Shown here piece after piece: positions 5,357 through 5,444 of a stretch of 5,444 bases of DNA (position 1 is the first letter of the stretch; every line of letters begins with the position of its first letter). Both the position numbers and the translations under genes were made by a program. Under the pieces are notes generated by a model. The model made no database searches. It was given only the letters and a program-made list of their open reading frames with translations, and was not told the DNA's origin. This DNA comes from an uncultured Collinsella sp. (GTDB taxonomy: Bacteria > Actinomycetota > Coriobacteriia > Coriobacteriales > Coriobacteriaceae), in the NCBI GenBank assembly GCA_900552395.1, contig URZJ01000128.1:1-5444 (forward strand), read 5' to 3'.

Positions 5357-5393
5357 AACCTGCCAAAATAAACCTGTCCCTTTTTGGCAGGTT
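5357..5393 (+). repeat. 33-nt hairpin repeat, copy D, with a different stem
   Basis: AACCTGCCAAAA (5357-5368) pairs perfectly with TTTTGGCAGGTT (5382-5393). The 33-nt unit by alignment to the loop is 5359-5391. The stem sequence is unrelated to copies A-C, yet the loop core ACCTGTCCC (5372-5380) is identical to copy A and sits at the same offset. On the minus strand TTTTAT follows the stem, so it could also end transcripts arriving from the right. Confidence 0.75.
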
Positions 5394-5421
5394 GAACCAC
5401 GGCAACACCGATGTTCTGGCA

Positions 5422-5444
5422 AAGTCAGCGAAAACCCGCCAGAG
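5422..5444 (+). repeat. Start of a second long-hairpin element, cut by the window edge
   Basis: AAGTCAGCGAAAAC (5422-5435) is identical to 2150-2163, and the following nine bases match at seven positions (CCGCCAGAG against GCCCCAGAG), 21 of 23 overall. The two differences fall in what is the outer stem arm of the copy at 2150-2257. The rest lies outside the window. Confidence 0.6.

Noticed and set aside
5203..5393. A CRISPR array, because of the regularly sized repeats
   Set aside because: The units are palindromic hairpins in mixed orientation without unique spacers of constant length, and no cas gene is present.

Overview
The window looks like chromosome from a high-GC gut actinobacterium of class Coriobacteriia, most likely Collinsella or a close relative. 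That placement rests on recalled protein style (a DUF2974 hydrolase, an NA37 nucleoid protein, a bile-acid-type short-chain dehydrogenase), GC-rich codon use, and intergenic repeats built on TTGGTGCA and ACCTGTCCC cores. No database search was possible. No rRNA, tRNA, CRISPR array, integrase or transposase gene is visible.

Layout: (1) bases 1-936, the 3' part of a DUF2974 alpha/beta-hydrolase gene cut by the window edge; (2) 937-1047, a short gap with a 33-nt hairpin repeat and a likely -10 box; (3) 1048-2052, an NA37/YejK-type nucleoid-associated protein, closed by a strong intrinsic terminator; (4) 2117-2299, a gap between convergent genes holding a long, interrupted hairpin of about 98 nt and a second 12-bp hairpin; (5) 2300-3100 on the minus strand, a classical-type SDR oxidoreductase with an enlarged glycine-rich motif; (6) 3101-3394, a divergent promoter region with a GC-rich palindrome in the SDR leader; (7) 3395-5176, a 593-residue acidic, Ala-rich coiled-coil protein with a single C-terminal membrane anchor and no recognised family; (8) 5177-5444, a noncoding cluster of at least five inverted-repeat elements.

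The four genes do not form an obvious pathway or operon: each has its own gap, and the orientations are + + - +. The strongest unexplained signal is in the gaps. Four hairpins (940-972, 5272-5304, 5306-5338, 5359-5391) have exactly the same 33-nt geometry and share a loop core RCCWGWCCC, while the stem sequence changes and pairing is kept. A separate long-hairpin element at 2150-2257 has the start of a second, stem-varied copy at the right edge of the window. Both families look like dispersed palindromic elements or structured RNAs. They are the best candidates for undescribed biology here. The tail-anchored coiled-coil protein is the most interesting unknown protein.
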